Shown: in pieces, positions 1-9,441 of the stretch | Layout of the letters: every line of letters begins with the position of its first letter | How positions within the stretch are numbered: position 1 is the stretch's first letter | From: AP-15 sp963781215 | GTDB taxonomy: Bacteria; Pseudomonadota; Alphaproteobacteria; ATCC43930; CGMCC-115725 | Reading direction: 5' to 3' | Assembly: GCA_963781215.1 (NCBI GenBank) | Contig: CAWAFE010000013.1 | Location: 28,231 to 92,230 of the forward strand | DNA: 64,000 nucleotides | Program-made: the position numbers and the translations under genes | The notes under the pieces: generated by a model | The model's input: only the letters and a program-made list of their open reading frames with translations | Database searches by the model: none | Told to the model about the DNA's origin: nothing

Positions 1-327
1 CACGAACTCATACGTCAGGCCGTCTTCCGAGGCCGTCCACGATTGGGCGAGACAGGGAGCCATCGGCTGCCCCGGCAGCGCCTTGACCATCGCATCGTGC
101 AATGCGTAGAGCACCATGAACGGGGTGATGATCTCCTGCGTGTCGGCCGGGTCGAACCAGCTCGGCGCCAGCGAGACGTGGATGCCCCAGACCAGCTGCC
201 CCTGCGGCCCCGCCGCGCGCGCCAAGCCGGGGGCGCCGGCGACCAGGCCCAGCGCCGCCAGAGCAAAAACATCGCGGCGGCTGACCCGCGCCTGGTCAGT
301 TTCGCAGCTGTACAAAGACGTGCCCAT
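1..327 (-). CDS. Periplasmic solute-binding protein of a peptide/nickel-type ABC transporter (partial)
   Basis: The gene runs off the left edge; only the first 109 codons are present. The ATG at 327 is preceded five bases upstream by GGAGGTGG, a strong ribosome binding site. Residues 16-36 look like a Tat-type signal: a twin arginine (SRRDVF) followed by a small hydrophobic stretch ending in LARAAG. The mature part reads WGIHVSLAPSWFDPADT, then QEIITPFMVLYALHDAM and PCLAQSWTASEDGLTYEF, the usual opening of family 5 extracellular solute-binding proteins (DppA/OppA type, SBP_bac_5), which deliver peptides or similar ligands to an ABC permease. Family assignment is good; the ligand cannot be told. 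The transporter partners would lie to the left, outside the window. Confidence 0.8.
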   Translation of the reverse strand, partial: MGTSLYSCETDQARVSRRDVFALAALGLVAGAPGLARAAGPQGQLVWGIHVSLAPSWFDPADTQEIITPFMVLYALHDAMVKALPGQPMAPCLAQSWTASEDGLTYEFV

Positions 328-597
328 AACCCACCTCCATTTTAACGCGCCCTTGTTCCGAGCCTTGCGCCCAATCTAGGCCAGCCGTCCGGGGATGTCT
401 CTGCGATTCTCCGGGCCATTGAGGGAAGCGGGCCGCGTCTTGGCGCCCAGCTGGCGGAATATAGCATATTCGCTCTATTTTGAGTAAAATTTGAACTAAA
501 CATTTGAGGCAAGGCCTTTATTCGGATTGACGGCGGCATTTAGACAGAATAAACCTAAAACGTTAAAGGGAATTGAGCGACTTACGGTTTATCGGTG
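328..597. other. Intergenic region between divergent genes
   Basis: No convincing gene. It is more A+T-rich than its surroundings, notably 460-570 (AATATAGCATATTCGCTC and runs of A/T), as expected for promoters of the two divergent genes that flank it. No clear operator or terminator seen. Confidence 0.5.
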
Positions 598-732
598 ATG
601 GAACGCGTGCTGCTGGGTCTGTTCCGGTTGAGCATCGTCATTGGAATTTTCGCGTGGGCGATCGCGACCGCTGATCTCACGCATTCGCTGCGCGTCTTCG
701 TAGACGGCGCGATGGCGGGTTGGGGCCAATAG
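598..732 (+). CDS. Possible small single-pass membrane protein (44 aa)
   Basis: A 44-codon frame starts with ATG at 598 and ends at TAG 730-732. The product has one strongly hydrophobic segment, about residues 4-24 (VLLGLFRLSIVIGIFAWAIA), then a short polar tail ending GAMAGWGQ. It follows an A+T-rich stretch that could hold a promoter, but there is no clear Shine-Dalgarno sequence and the gene is too short for codon statistics. I do not recognise a family. It might be a genuine small membrane protein or chance. Confidence 0.35.
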   Translation: MERVLLGLFRLSIVIGIFAWAIATADLTHSLRVFVDGAMAGWGQ

Positions 733-750
733 ACCGCGCGCGCAGGCGGC

Positions 751-1372
751 TCAACCCATGACGATCCGGCGGAGCGGCAACAGCGTGTCGTGGTGAAAGA
801 GCGGCCTGGGCGCTTTGGGCGGCGGCGCCATTGCGATCCTGTCGTGCCAATACACGGGCATCCCGATCGCACCGGCGCCGACGAGATCGTAGGCCGACCC
901 GGCGACGAAGAGCACGTCGTCCGGTGCCGCACCGAGGGCTTCCAGGGCCAGCCGGTAGGGGCGCGGGTGCGGCTTGTAGAACCCCGCCCGCTCGGCGGTG
1001 ACGACGGTGTCGAAGGCGATGCCGGCTCGGGCCAGCCGCGATTCGTCCCAAATCCTCGGAGCAGTTGGTCACGACGGCGAGCGGGACATGCCCGGCTAAG
1101 GCGCCGAGCACATCGGCGACCTCGGGCCAGGGCTCGAGCTCGCCGTAGCGCTCGATCAGCCGATCGGCCACGGCGGACGGCAGCCCGACCTCGACCGCCG
1201 CTTCGCGCACCAATGCCTCATACGGCCGATATGCTGCGGTGGCGTAGGTGTTGCGCAGGTAGGCCGCACGCCAACGATAGCCCTCGCCCTCCCCGGCCAC
1301 TCTGTCCCACAAGCTCCAGGAATTGATCAGTGCCGTCAACAGATCGAAGAGGACGGCGCGCGGCCGGGTCAC
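751..1372 (-). pseudogene. HAD-superfamily hydrolase (haloacid dehalogenase type), frameshifted
   Basis: Starts with GTG at 1372, which overlaps the sufT stop as GTGA. The first ~105 residues read TRPRAVLFDLLTALINSW (motif I, Asp nucleophile in LFD) and continue through a cap region to VVTNCSE (motif II Thr). Around 1041-1060 the frame is lost. In the next frame the protein continues RAGIAFDTVVTAERAGFYKPHP (split here: the Lys of motif III is in YKPHP), then VAGSAYDLVGAGAIGM (motif IV Asp) to a TGA at 751-753. All four HAD motifs are therefore present, split by one indel. The likely role is a small-molecule phosphatase or dehalogenase; the substrate is unknown. As the last gene of the SUF operon it may be only a passenger. 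One extra base in GGACGAATC would explain the break. Confidence 0.75.
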
Positions 1373-1752
1373 AGCATGCCGAGTTCGAGCCTCGCCGCCT
1401 CGCTCATCAGCTCCGGCCCCCAGGGCGGCGTCCATACCAAATTGACCCGGACCTCCGAAACGCCGGGGACGGTGCGGATCGCCGCCTCGACCTCGCCCGG
1501 CATGCTGGCGGCGACCGGACAGGCGGGTGTGGTCAAGGTCATCTCGACATAGACAACGCCGCCCTTCTTGACGATCAGCTCGTAGATCAGCCCGAGCTCG
1601 ACCAGATCCATCGGGATCTCCGGATCGCGGACGGTCTTGAGCGCGTCGAGCACCGGGGCCATCAGTGCCGCGTCGTCCTCGCCGTCCTCCGGGCGCTCGA
1701 CCTCTTCGGTGGCGGGCGGATGCGGTGAGAAATCGAACGGGTCTTGGTCCAT
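1369..1752 (-). CDS. sufT: SufT-like DUF59/MIP18 Fe-S assembly factor
   Basis: 127 residues. After an acidic N-terminal tail (about residues 1-28) comes the MIP18/DUF59 fold: LKTVRDPEIPMDLVELGLIY, then VEMTLTTPACPVAASMPGEV, where the TPACP cysteine is the conserved one, and VNLVWTPPWGPELMSE near the end. Proteins of this family help mature Fe-S proteins, probably at the cluster-delivery step, and are standard last members of alphaproteobacterial suf operons. The start ATG at 1752 lies four bases after the sufU stop. The stop is shared with the GTG of the following HAD gene, which suggests translational coupling. Confidence 0.9.
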   Translation of the reverse strand: MDQDPFDFSPHPPATEEVERPEDGEDDAALMAPVLDALKTVRDPEIPMDLVELGLIYELIVKKGGVVYVEMTLTTPACPVAASMPGEVEAAIRTVPGVSEVRVNLVWTPPWGPELMSEAARLELGML

Positions 1753-1756
1753 GCTG

Positions 1757-2224
1757 CTACTCCGTCTTGACCGTCTCGTCGACGCCGTCGCCTTTCAGCG
1801 CCGCTTCGAGCGCATGCCAGGAGAGGGTCGCGCATTTGACCCGGGCCGGAAACTGCCTGACGCCGGTCAAGGGCTCCAGCCGGTCCATCTCCTCCGCCAA
1901 GGGCGCCGCGAGCGGCACATCCTCGCCGCCGGTGACCCGCGCATGGAAATGCGCGAACAACTCGCGCGCCTCCTCGACCGTCTTCCCTTTCAGCACCTCG
2001 GTCATCAGCGAGGCCGCCGCGGTCGAGATCGCGCAGCCGCGGCCCTGAAAGGCGACATCGGCGATATGGTCGCCGTCGAGCGTCAGATAGACCGTGACCC
2101 GGTCGCCGCAAAGCGGGTTGTAACCCTGTGCGGAATGCGTCGGATGCTCGATCGCGCGAAAGTTGCGCGGGTGGCGGCCGTGGTCGAGGATGATGTCCTG
2201 ATAGAGCTCGCGCAGATCGATCAT
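1757..2224 (-). CDS. sufU: SufU-type Fe-S cluster scaffold / sulfur acceptor
   Basis: 155 residues of the NifU-N/SufU family. Three cysteines are visible where expected: Cys39 followed by Gly-Asp (NPLCGDRV), Cys64 (GRGCAIST) and Cys131 (VKCATLSW). Asp41 next to the first Cys completes the zinc/sulfur-transfer site. The insertion between the second and third Cys (about residues 80-130) is typical of SufU rather than IscU. SufU takes persulfide sulfur from SufS and passes it on to SufBCD. The ATG at 2224 overlaps the sufS stop (ATGA), so the two partners are translationally coupled. Confidence 0.92.
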   Translation of the reverse strand: MIDLRELYQDIILDHGRHPRNFRAIEHPTHSAQGYNPLCGDRVTVYLTLDGDHIADVAFQGRGCAISTAAASLMTEVLKGKTVEEARELFAHFHARVTGGEDVPLAAPLAEEMDRLEPLTGVRQFPARVKCATLSWHALEAALKGDGVDETVKTE

Positions 2225-3474
2225 CGTGCGAACATCTCCCGGCCGGCTTCGATCGCCGCCGCCAGCGCATCGATGTCGCGCTCGTCGTTGTAGACGCCGA
2301 GCGAGGCGCGGGTCGTTGCCGGGTGGCCGAGCCTTTCGAGCAGCGGTTGGGCGCAGTGGTGCCCGGCGCGCACGGCCACATGGTGGCGGTCGAGCACGGT
2401 CGCCAAATCGTGCGGGTGCACGCCGTCGAGATCGAACGACAAAATGCCGAGCCGACGCTGGCCGGCGCCGAGCAGCTGCAAGCCCGGAATGCGCGACAAC
2501 CGGTCGACGCCGTAGCCGGTCAGCGCCTCCTCGTGCTCGAGGATGTTGGCACGCCCCAACCCCTCGATGAAATCGATCGCGGCGCCGAGCCCGATGGCAC
2601 CCGAAATGTCCGGGGTGCCGGCCTCGAAGCGGTGCGGCGGCTCCTGATACTCGGTCTTCTCGAAGGTGACGTTGAGGATCATCTCGCCGCCGCCTTGCCA
2701 GGGCGGCATCGCCGACAGCAGGGCATAGCGGCCGTAGAGCACGCCGATCCCGGTCGGGCCATAGGTCTTGTGGCCGGAGAACGCATAGAAATCGCAGCCC
2801 AGCGCCTGCACGTCGACCGGCAGCCGCGGTGCGGCCTGGCAGCCGTCGACCAGCACCTTGGCACCCCGGCGATGGGCCAGGCGGATCACCGTCTCGATCG
2901 CCACCAGCGCGCCGGTGGCGTTGGCGAGGTGGGTGATCGCGACGAGACGGGTGCGCGGGGTCAGGCACTGCTCGAAGGCGCCCATGTCGAGCCCGCCGGT
3001 CGCATCGAGCGGCGCCACCACCAGCTCGACGCCGAGGCGATCGCGCAGCATCTGCCACGGCACGATGTTCGAATGGTGCTCGAGCGTGCTGATCAGCACC
3101 TCATCGCCGGCTTCGAGAAAGGTCGCGCCCCAGCTCTGCGCGACGAGGTTGATCGCCTCGGTGGCGCCGCGCACGAAGACGATCTCGCGCGGGTCGGCGG
3201 CATTCAAGAACCGCCGCACCTTCTCGCGCGCCTCCTCGAACAATTCGGTCGAGCGCGCGCTGAGGCGATAGACCCCGCGATGCACATTGGCATAGTCGGT
3301 GCGGTAGTAGTCGGCGACGCCGTCGATGACCGATTCCGGCTTTTGCGCGCTGGCGCCAGAATCGAGAAAAACGAGCCCCGGGTTGTTCGCGAAGATCGGG
3401 AACTCGCGCCTGATCTCGCGCGGGTCGAACCCGCCCGGCCCGGGGTAGACGCTCCGCAAACGTGCCGTCGTCAT
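2221..3474 (-). CDS. sufS: SufS cysteine desulfurase (group II)
   Basis: 417 residues, PLP-dependent class V aminotransferase fold. The PLP lysine is Lys236 in FSGHKTYGPTGIG. His133/134 (LEHHSN) and the Asp of VLVDGCQA stack on and hydrogen-bond the cofactor. The active-site cysteine is Cys374 in VRAGHHCAQPLL, the short-loop arrangement of group II (SufS/CsdA) enzymes. It removes sulfur from L-cysteine as a bound persulfide for Fe-S assembly. I chose the ATG at 3474 (MTTARLRS), three bases after the sufD stop and with a GGAG sequence inside the end of sufD; longer in-frame readings only extend into sufD antisense-like sequence. Confidence 0.95.
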   Translation of the reverse strand: MTTARLRSVYPGPGGFDPREIRREFPIFANNPGLVFLDSGASAQKPESVIDGVADYYRTDYANVHRGVYRLSARSTELFEEAREKVRRFLNAADPREIVFVRGATEAINLVAQSWGATFLEAGDEVLISTLEHHSNIVPWQMLRDRLGVELVVAPLDATGGLDMGAFEQCLTPRTRLVAITHLANATGALVAIETVIRLAHRRGAKVLVDGCQAAPRLPVDVQALGCDFYAFSGHKTYGPTGIGVLYGRYALLSAMPPWQGGGEMILNVTFEKTEYQEPPHRFEAGTPDISGAIGLGAAIDFIEGLGRANILEHEEALTGYGVDRLSRIPGLQLLGAGQRRLGILSFDLDGVHPHDLATVLDRHHVAVRAGHHCAQPLLERLGHPATTRASLGVYNDERDIDALAAAIEAGREMFAR

Positions 3475-3476
3475 CC

Positions 3477-4793
3477 TCACTCCTCCAATCGCGCCAGGCG
3501 GCGGCCGAGCCGGGCCAGCAAATGCCGGCGCAGCCCCGCCGGGTCGACGATCTCGACCGCCTCGCGCAGAAACGCCTCGACCAGCATCCGCCGCGCCGCC
3601 TCGCGCGGGATGCCGCGGGCCAAGAGATAGAAGAGTGCTGCCTCGTCGAGGTCGCCGACCGCGGCACCGTGGCTGCACTTCACGTCGTCGGCATAGATTT
3701 CGAGCTCGGGCTTGGTGTCGATCGCGGCGCGCGAGCCCAGGAGCAGATTGCGGCTCAGCATGTGCGCGTCGGTCTTCTGCGCCCCCGGCCGAACCGTGAT
3801 CCGGCCCTGGAAAGCGCCGTGCGACCGCCCGACGGCCACGCCCTTGAAGACTTCGCGGGTCTCGCCGCCCGGTGCCGCATGATCGACCGTGGTGACGATG
3901 TTCGCCTCCTCGCGGCCGGACAGCAGGAAGGCGCCATGGAGCCCGCAATGCGTCCCTTCGCCTTCGCCCAATACCGTCGCCTCGTGCCGCACCGTGCGGC
4001 CGCCCAGCATCAGGACGAACTCCACGAACCGGGCATCCCGGCCGAGCGTCACCTGAAGCTCGCCCAAATGCAGCGCCGCCGCCCCCTCCTCGACCAGGGC
4101 CGCCCGCGACAGCTCGGCCGCTTCGCCGAGCCGCAGCGAGATCACGTCGTTGCGCCAATAGCTGCCCGCTCCGGCAAAGCTTTCGAGCAATGTCGCGCGG
4201 CTGCCGTCGCCAAGCCTGACCAGGCTTCGCGTGTGGAATGAACCGCCGCCGCCCGACGCGAGATGCACGATCTCGACCGGCCGATCGAGGGTCGCGCCCG
4301 GCGCGAGGTCGAGGACAAAGCCGTCGGCGAAGAGTGCCCCGTTGAGCGCGGCAAAGGGCCGGGCGTCGTCAAAGGACGCGGCTTCGAATTCAGCTCGCAC
4401 CAGTTCGGGCCGCTCGGCGATCGCCGCCGCCATCGAACCGAACCACACCCCCGGCGGCAGCCGGCCGAGCGCGGAAAGCTCGGGCGCGAAATGCCCGTCG
4501 ACGAGAACGAGGCGATGGCCGGCTTCGGGGAGCGCGATGTCGGCGAGCCGCTCGGCAGCGGAACCGCCGGGGTTTGCCGCGGGCGCGGGAAGCATCGGCG
4601 TCTCGTTCAGCGCTCGCAGGTCAAGGTACCGCCAGGCTTCGCCGCGGCGGCTCGGAAAACCGAGCTCGGCAAAGCGGGCGAGGCTGCGCCGGCGGTGCCG
4701 CAGCAGCCATTCCGGCTCGCCCGGCCGCGGGCGAAACGCGTCGAGATACGGGCGCGCCTCGGGCCTGACCGGAAAATCGACGACGGCGCTCAT
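3477..4793 (-). CDS. sufD: SufD, subunit of the SufBCD Fe-S scaffold
   Basis: 438 residues of the SufB/SufD beta-helix family. Hallmarks are the N-terminal region GEAWRYLDLRAL, the repetitive core (ANIVTTVDHAAPGGETREVF, AQKTDAHMLSRNLLLG) and the C-terminal block DDVKCSHGAAVGDLDEAALF, with the conserved Cys-Ser-His. SufD pairs with SufB and the ATPase SufC to build 4Fe-4S clusters. The start ATG at 4793 (MSAVVDFPV) lies 19 bases after the sufC stop. A longer start is possible but its extra residues (Cys/Thr/Ser/Arg-rich) are not SufD-like. Confidence 0.93.
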   Translation of the reverse strand: MSAVVDFPVRPEARPYLDAFRPRPGEPEWLLRHRRRSLARFAELGFPSRRGEAWRYLDLRALNETPMLPAPAANPGGSAAERLADIALPEAGHRLVLVDGHFAPELSALGRLPPGVWFGSMAAAIAERPELVRAEFEAASFDDARPFAALNGALFADGFVLDLAPGATLDRPVEIVHLASGGGGSFHTRSLVRLGDGSRATLLESFAGAGSYWRNDVISLRLGEAAELSRAALVEEGAAALHLGELQVTLGRDARFVEFVLMLGGRTVRHEATVLGEGEGTHCGLHGAFLLSGREEANIVTTVDHAAPGGETREVFKGVAVGRSHGAFQGRITVRPGAQKTDAHMLSRNLLLGSRAAIDTKPELEIYADDVKCSHGAAVGDLDEAALFYLLARGIPREAARRMLVEAFLREAVEIVDPAGLRRHLLARLGRRLARLEE

Positions 4794-4812
4794 GATCAGG
4801 GGTCCGATCTGG

Positions 4813-5565
<753 letters not shown>

Positions 5566-5577
5566 CATTCCTCTGTA

Positions 5578-5613
5578 TTCGTCATGCCCGAGCCTGTCCC
5601 GGGCATCCACGAA
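5578..5613. repeat. REP-like palindrome at the sufC upstream junction
   Basis: Imperfect hairpin with outer arms TTCGT/ACGAA and inner arms TGCCCG/CGGGCA, of the CGTCATGCCCG...CGGGCATCCACG kind that is dispersed in many alphaproteobacterial genomes. It overlaps the last codons of the preceding 89-aa gene (its CPGQARA tail is encoded by the repeat). It could stabilise or attenuate the operon mRNA between sufB and sufC. Confidence 0.6.
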
Positions 5614-5851
5614 GACTCCGATCGATCGCGACTAGTTCTTGCCATAGTTTTTGAGCGTAATACGTCAGATCGAGGGCCTCCTCGGCAGCATCTCGGCGGT
5701 GAGCATTTTCGATGTCGCGGCTCAAATTTTGCCTTTCCCATTCGATCCAATTACGACGGCGTTCTAGATCCGGGAATTCCTGCCTTAGCGCTTTGACACT
5801 TTGGTCGGTCCGTTCAATCCAGGTCAGCCAGCGCGCGAATGCGGGTGTCAT
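5582..5851 (-). CDS. Small conserved-looking protein inside the suf operon, function unknown
   Basis: 89 residues starting at ATG 5851, with GGAGGG six bases upstream, a strong ribosome binding site. The sequence is charged and predicted mostly helical: FARWLTWIERTDQSVKALRQ, then EFPDLERRRNWIEWERQNLS, then ALDLTYYAQKLWQELVAIDR. No cysteine-rich or enzymatic motif. I do not recognise a family. It lies between the coiled-coil gene and sufC, in the same direction, with a 31-bp overlap with no other gene. Its C-terminus is encoded by a dispersed hairpin, so the last ~10 residues may be a recent addition. Not a standard suf gene. Confidence 0.6.
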   Translation of the reverse strand: MTPAFARWLTWIERTDQSVKALRQEFPDLERRRNWIEWERQNLSRDIENAHRRDAAEEALDLTYYAQKLWQELVAIDRSLRGCPGQARA

Positions 5852-5948
5852 CACATGCCCTCCGCTCGGGGTGAGGTTCTGCGCCGGGCTATATACGGTC
5901 GTGATCTGTGCAATACAAGTCATCTGACGTTGCCTTCGAGGCTGACGG

Positions 5949-6214
5949 TCACTCTCGGACGCCCTGCCGTTCGGCTATGCGCACGACCAGCGACAGCAGC
6001 CGCCCCATCCGGTCCTCCAGCCGGCCCATCCGTTCTTCGATGGCATCCATGCGCGCCTCAAGTCCCGAAAAGCGGTTCTCCAACGCGCTGAACCGTCGTT
6101 CGAGCGCGGAGAACCGTGTCTCCAGAGTGCCGGCGCGTTGCTGCAGATCGCGCACATCAGCGGTTAGACCCATCAGACGGGCGCCGAGCAGCTCCAGGGT
6201 GATGGTTTCGTCAC

Positions 6215-6218
<4 letters not shown>
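5949..6218 (-). CDS. Coiled-coil protein translationally coupled to sufB
   Basis: 89 residues. From about residue 30 to 75 it is a run of seven-residue repeats: LETRFSALERRFSALENRF, then SGLEARMDAIEERMGRLEDRM, with hydrophobic residues at a/d positions and Arg/Glu pairs between them, so it should form a parallel coiled coil. The C-terminus (LLSLVVRIAERQ) is short and amphipathic. The ATG at 6218 overlaps the sufB stop (ATGA), which implies coupled translation and argues that it is a real gene of the operon. Similar short heptad proteins are common in alphaproteobacteria with no known function; a link to SUF is inference from position only. Confidence 0.75.
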
Positions 6219-7665
<1,447 letters not shown>

Positions 7666-7669
<4 letters not shown>

Positions 7670-8124
7670 GCGGTTATCTGATCTCGTCGGGTTGCGGCCG
7701 CCGGAATCCGATGCACAAAGGCGGCCGGGGTCACCATCGCGTCGAGCGAGACCGCCGACAGCGCCTCCGCGACCGCGCGGTTGATTGCCGCCCAATGCGG
7801 CCGGGTCGGGCAATAATTGGTGCGCGCGCACTCGGCGACATGGACCGAGCACTGGGTGAGGCCAATGTCGCCGTCGATCGCGGCGACGACCTCGGCGACC
7901 GAGATCGCATTCGCCCGCCGCGCCAGCCGGTAGCCGCCGGCCGACCCCCGTGTCGCCGCCACCAAACCGGCATGCGCCAGCGCTTTAAGAACCTTGGCGG
8001 CGGTCGCGCGCGGCAGCCGGGTCTCCTCGGCGACGACTGCGGCCGTCAATTGCCGAGCCGGGTCGGCGGCGAGATGGGTGGCGACGATGACGCCGTAATC
8101 GGCGAGCTTGCTGAGGATGATCAT
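7666..8124 (-). CDS. Rrf2-family SUF regulator (IscR-like)
   Basis: 152 residues. The N-terminal winged helix reads MIILSKLADYGVIVATHLAA, with recognition region LPRATAAKVLKALAHAGLV and wing RGSAGGYRLARR. Three cysteines at 92, 99 and 105 (QCSVHVAECARTNYC) match the 2Fe-2S ligands of IscR-type sensors. This corresponds to the alphaproteobacterial SUF system regulator subgroup. Expected role: sense Fe-S status and repress or derepress its own operon. First gene of the operon; the ATG (8124) stands only seven bases from a 23-bp dyad that is the obvious operator candidate. Confidence 0.93.
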
Positions 8125-8131
8125 CGCTCCG

Positions 8132-8154
8132 TACCAATTCGGACCGGATTAGTA
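8132..8154. promoter_or_regulatory. Probable operator of the suf operon (23-bp dyad)
   Basis: Arms TACCAATTCGG and CCGGATTAGTA around a central A; 9 of 11 base pairs are complementary between arms. The dyad lies seven bases upstream of the ATG of the Rrf2 regulator that heads the suf operon, with GGAGCG between them. The length and A+T-rich ends are like those of Rrf2/IscR-family operators. Autoregulation is inferred. Confidence 0.65.
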
Positions 8155-8219
8155 CGCGATAGATCGTCCCCTTGGCCATCCGGGTCAAGCCCAAAAGCTT
8201 GCTCGGGCGAAATCCACCC

Positions 8220-8618
8220 TCACCGCGCCTGCTGTTGTAGGGCGAGCTCAATCGCGTCGAACACCTGGCTCGGGCGGAAGGGCTTGGCGAGAAAGCCCGC
8301 AGGCCGGGCGCGTTCGGCCCGCTCGACGGTTGCCGGGTCGGCAACGCCGGAAAGAAAGATCGCCGGTACCGCAAAACGCTCGCGCAGCGCGCAGGCGACC
8401 TCGATGCCGTCCGTCGGCCCCGAAAGGCGGATGTCGACGAGGGCGAGGCTTGGCCGGCTGCGGCTGGCGAGCGCCAGGGCCTCCGCGCCCGAGGAGGCGG
8501 CGCCGACGACCCGATAGCCCAGTTCGGCCAGCACGGCGCCGATCAGGCTGGCGATCAGCGGCTCGTCCTCGACGATCAGGATGCCGGCCCGCTTGCCCGG
8601 TTCGCCTTCGGATACCAT
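8220..8618 (-). CDS. Stand-alone receiver-domain response regulator (CheY-like)
   Basis: 132 residues, a single receiver domain without output domain. Acidic pocket in ILIVEDEPLI (Glu17-Asp18), phosphoacceptor Asp62 in LALVDIRL, conserved Ser90 in AIFLSG and Lys112 in FLAKPF. The loop after the phosphosite (SGPTDGIEVA) is of the type seen with hybrid or HWE/HisKA2 kinases. A longer start at 8696 is possible, but the ATG at 8618 gives a normal receiver length. It is transcribed in the direction of the suf operon, 65 bases ahead of the operator, and divergently from the OmpR-type regulator. Its kinase is not obvious. Confidence 0.85.
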   Translation of the reverse strand: MVSEGEPGKRAGILIVEDEPLIASLIGAVLAELGYRVVGAASSGAEALALASRSRPSLALVDIRLSGPTDGIEVACALRERFAVPAIFLSGVADPATVERAERARPAGFLAKPFRPSQVFDAIELALQQQAR

Positions 8619-8738
8619 GTGATCGTCGGTCCTCTGGCTCAAGTCGCGGCAACGGGGCCGTGGGTCCGGCGAGGATCGCGTCAGACGGGTTAGCATCCGG
8701 CTAAGCGTAGGGAGCGCGCTCTTACCCTAAAGGGTGAT

Positions 8739-9416
8739 ATGAAGATCCTTGTCGTCGAGGATGATCGCGAGACCGCCTCCTATCTGATCAAGGGCTTGAG
8801 CGAAAGCGGCTACATCGTGGACCGTGCCGGCGACGGTCGCGAGGGACTTTTTCTTGCAAGCTCGGGCGGCTACGACGCGATCATCCTCGACCGTATGCTG
8901 CCGGGGATGGACGGGCTGGCGCTGCTGGGCGCGTTGCGCGCAGCGGTCATCGGCACCCCGGCCCTGATCTTGAGCGCGCTCGGCAGCGTCGACGACCGGG
9001 TCAAGGGGCTGCGCGCGGGCGGCGACGATTATCTCGTCAAGCCGTTCGCGTTCAGCGAGCTTTTGGCCCGCGTCGAGGCGCTGCTGCGCCGGGGTGTCGC
9101 GGCGGCGGCGACGACCAGGCTTGGGGTGGCCGACCTCGAGCTCGACCTCCTGACGCGAACCGTCAAGCGCTGCGGCAAGGCGATCGATCTGTTGCCGCGC
9201 GAATTCCGCCTGCTCGAATATTTGATGCGCAACGCCGGCCATGTGGTGACCCGCACGATGCTGCTCGAGCACGTCTGGGACTATCACTTCGACCCGCAGA
9301 CTAATGTCGTCGACGTGCATGTGAGCCGGCTGCGGCAGAAGATCGACAAGAGCTTCGACCGCCCGCTGCTGCACACCGTGCGCGGCGCCGGCTACTGCCT
9401 GCGCGCTCCGGATTAG
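8739..9416 (+). CDS. OmpR/PhoB-family response regulator
   Basis: 225 residues. Receiver domain 1-115: acidic residues in VVEDDR, phospho-Asp51 (IILDRMLPGMDG), Lys101 (YLVKPF). C-terminal winged helix about 130-223, with LLPREFRLLEYLMRNAGHVV and the recognition-helix region TNVVDVHVSRLRQKID, ending HTVRGAGYCLRAPD. It will bind DNA after phosphorylation by the histidine kinase encoded 25 bases downstream. Sequence-wise it is close to the copper/heavy-metal and general envelope-stress group (CusR/QseB-like), but the signal cannot be told. Confidence 0.93.
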   Translation: MKILVVEDDRETASYLIKGLSESGYIVDRAGDGREGLFLASSGGYDAIILDRMLPGMDGLALLGALRAAVIGTPALILSALGSVDDRVKGLRAGGDDYLVKPFAFSELLARVEALLRRGVAAAATTRLGVADLELDLLTRTVKRCGKAIDLLPREFRLLEYLMRNAGHVVTRTMLLEHVWDYHFDPQTNVVDVHVSRLRQKIDKSFDRPLLHTVRGAGYCLRAPD

Positions 9417-9441
9417 CCCAGCCACTCGGCCGGAGCGCGCA

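Noticed and set aside
342..539. 65-codon minus-strand frame in the first intergenic region
   Set aside because: No ribosome binding site, no domain, and the composition looks like a chance reading of promoter-type DNA.
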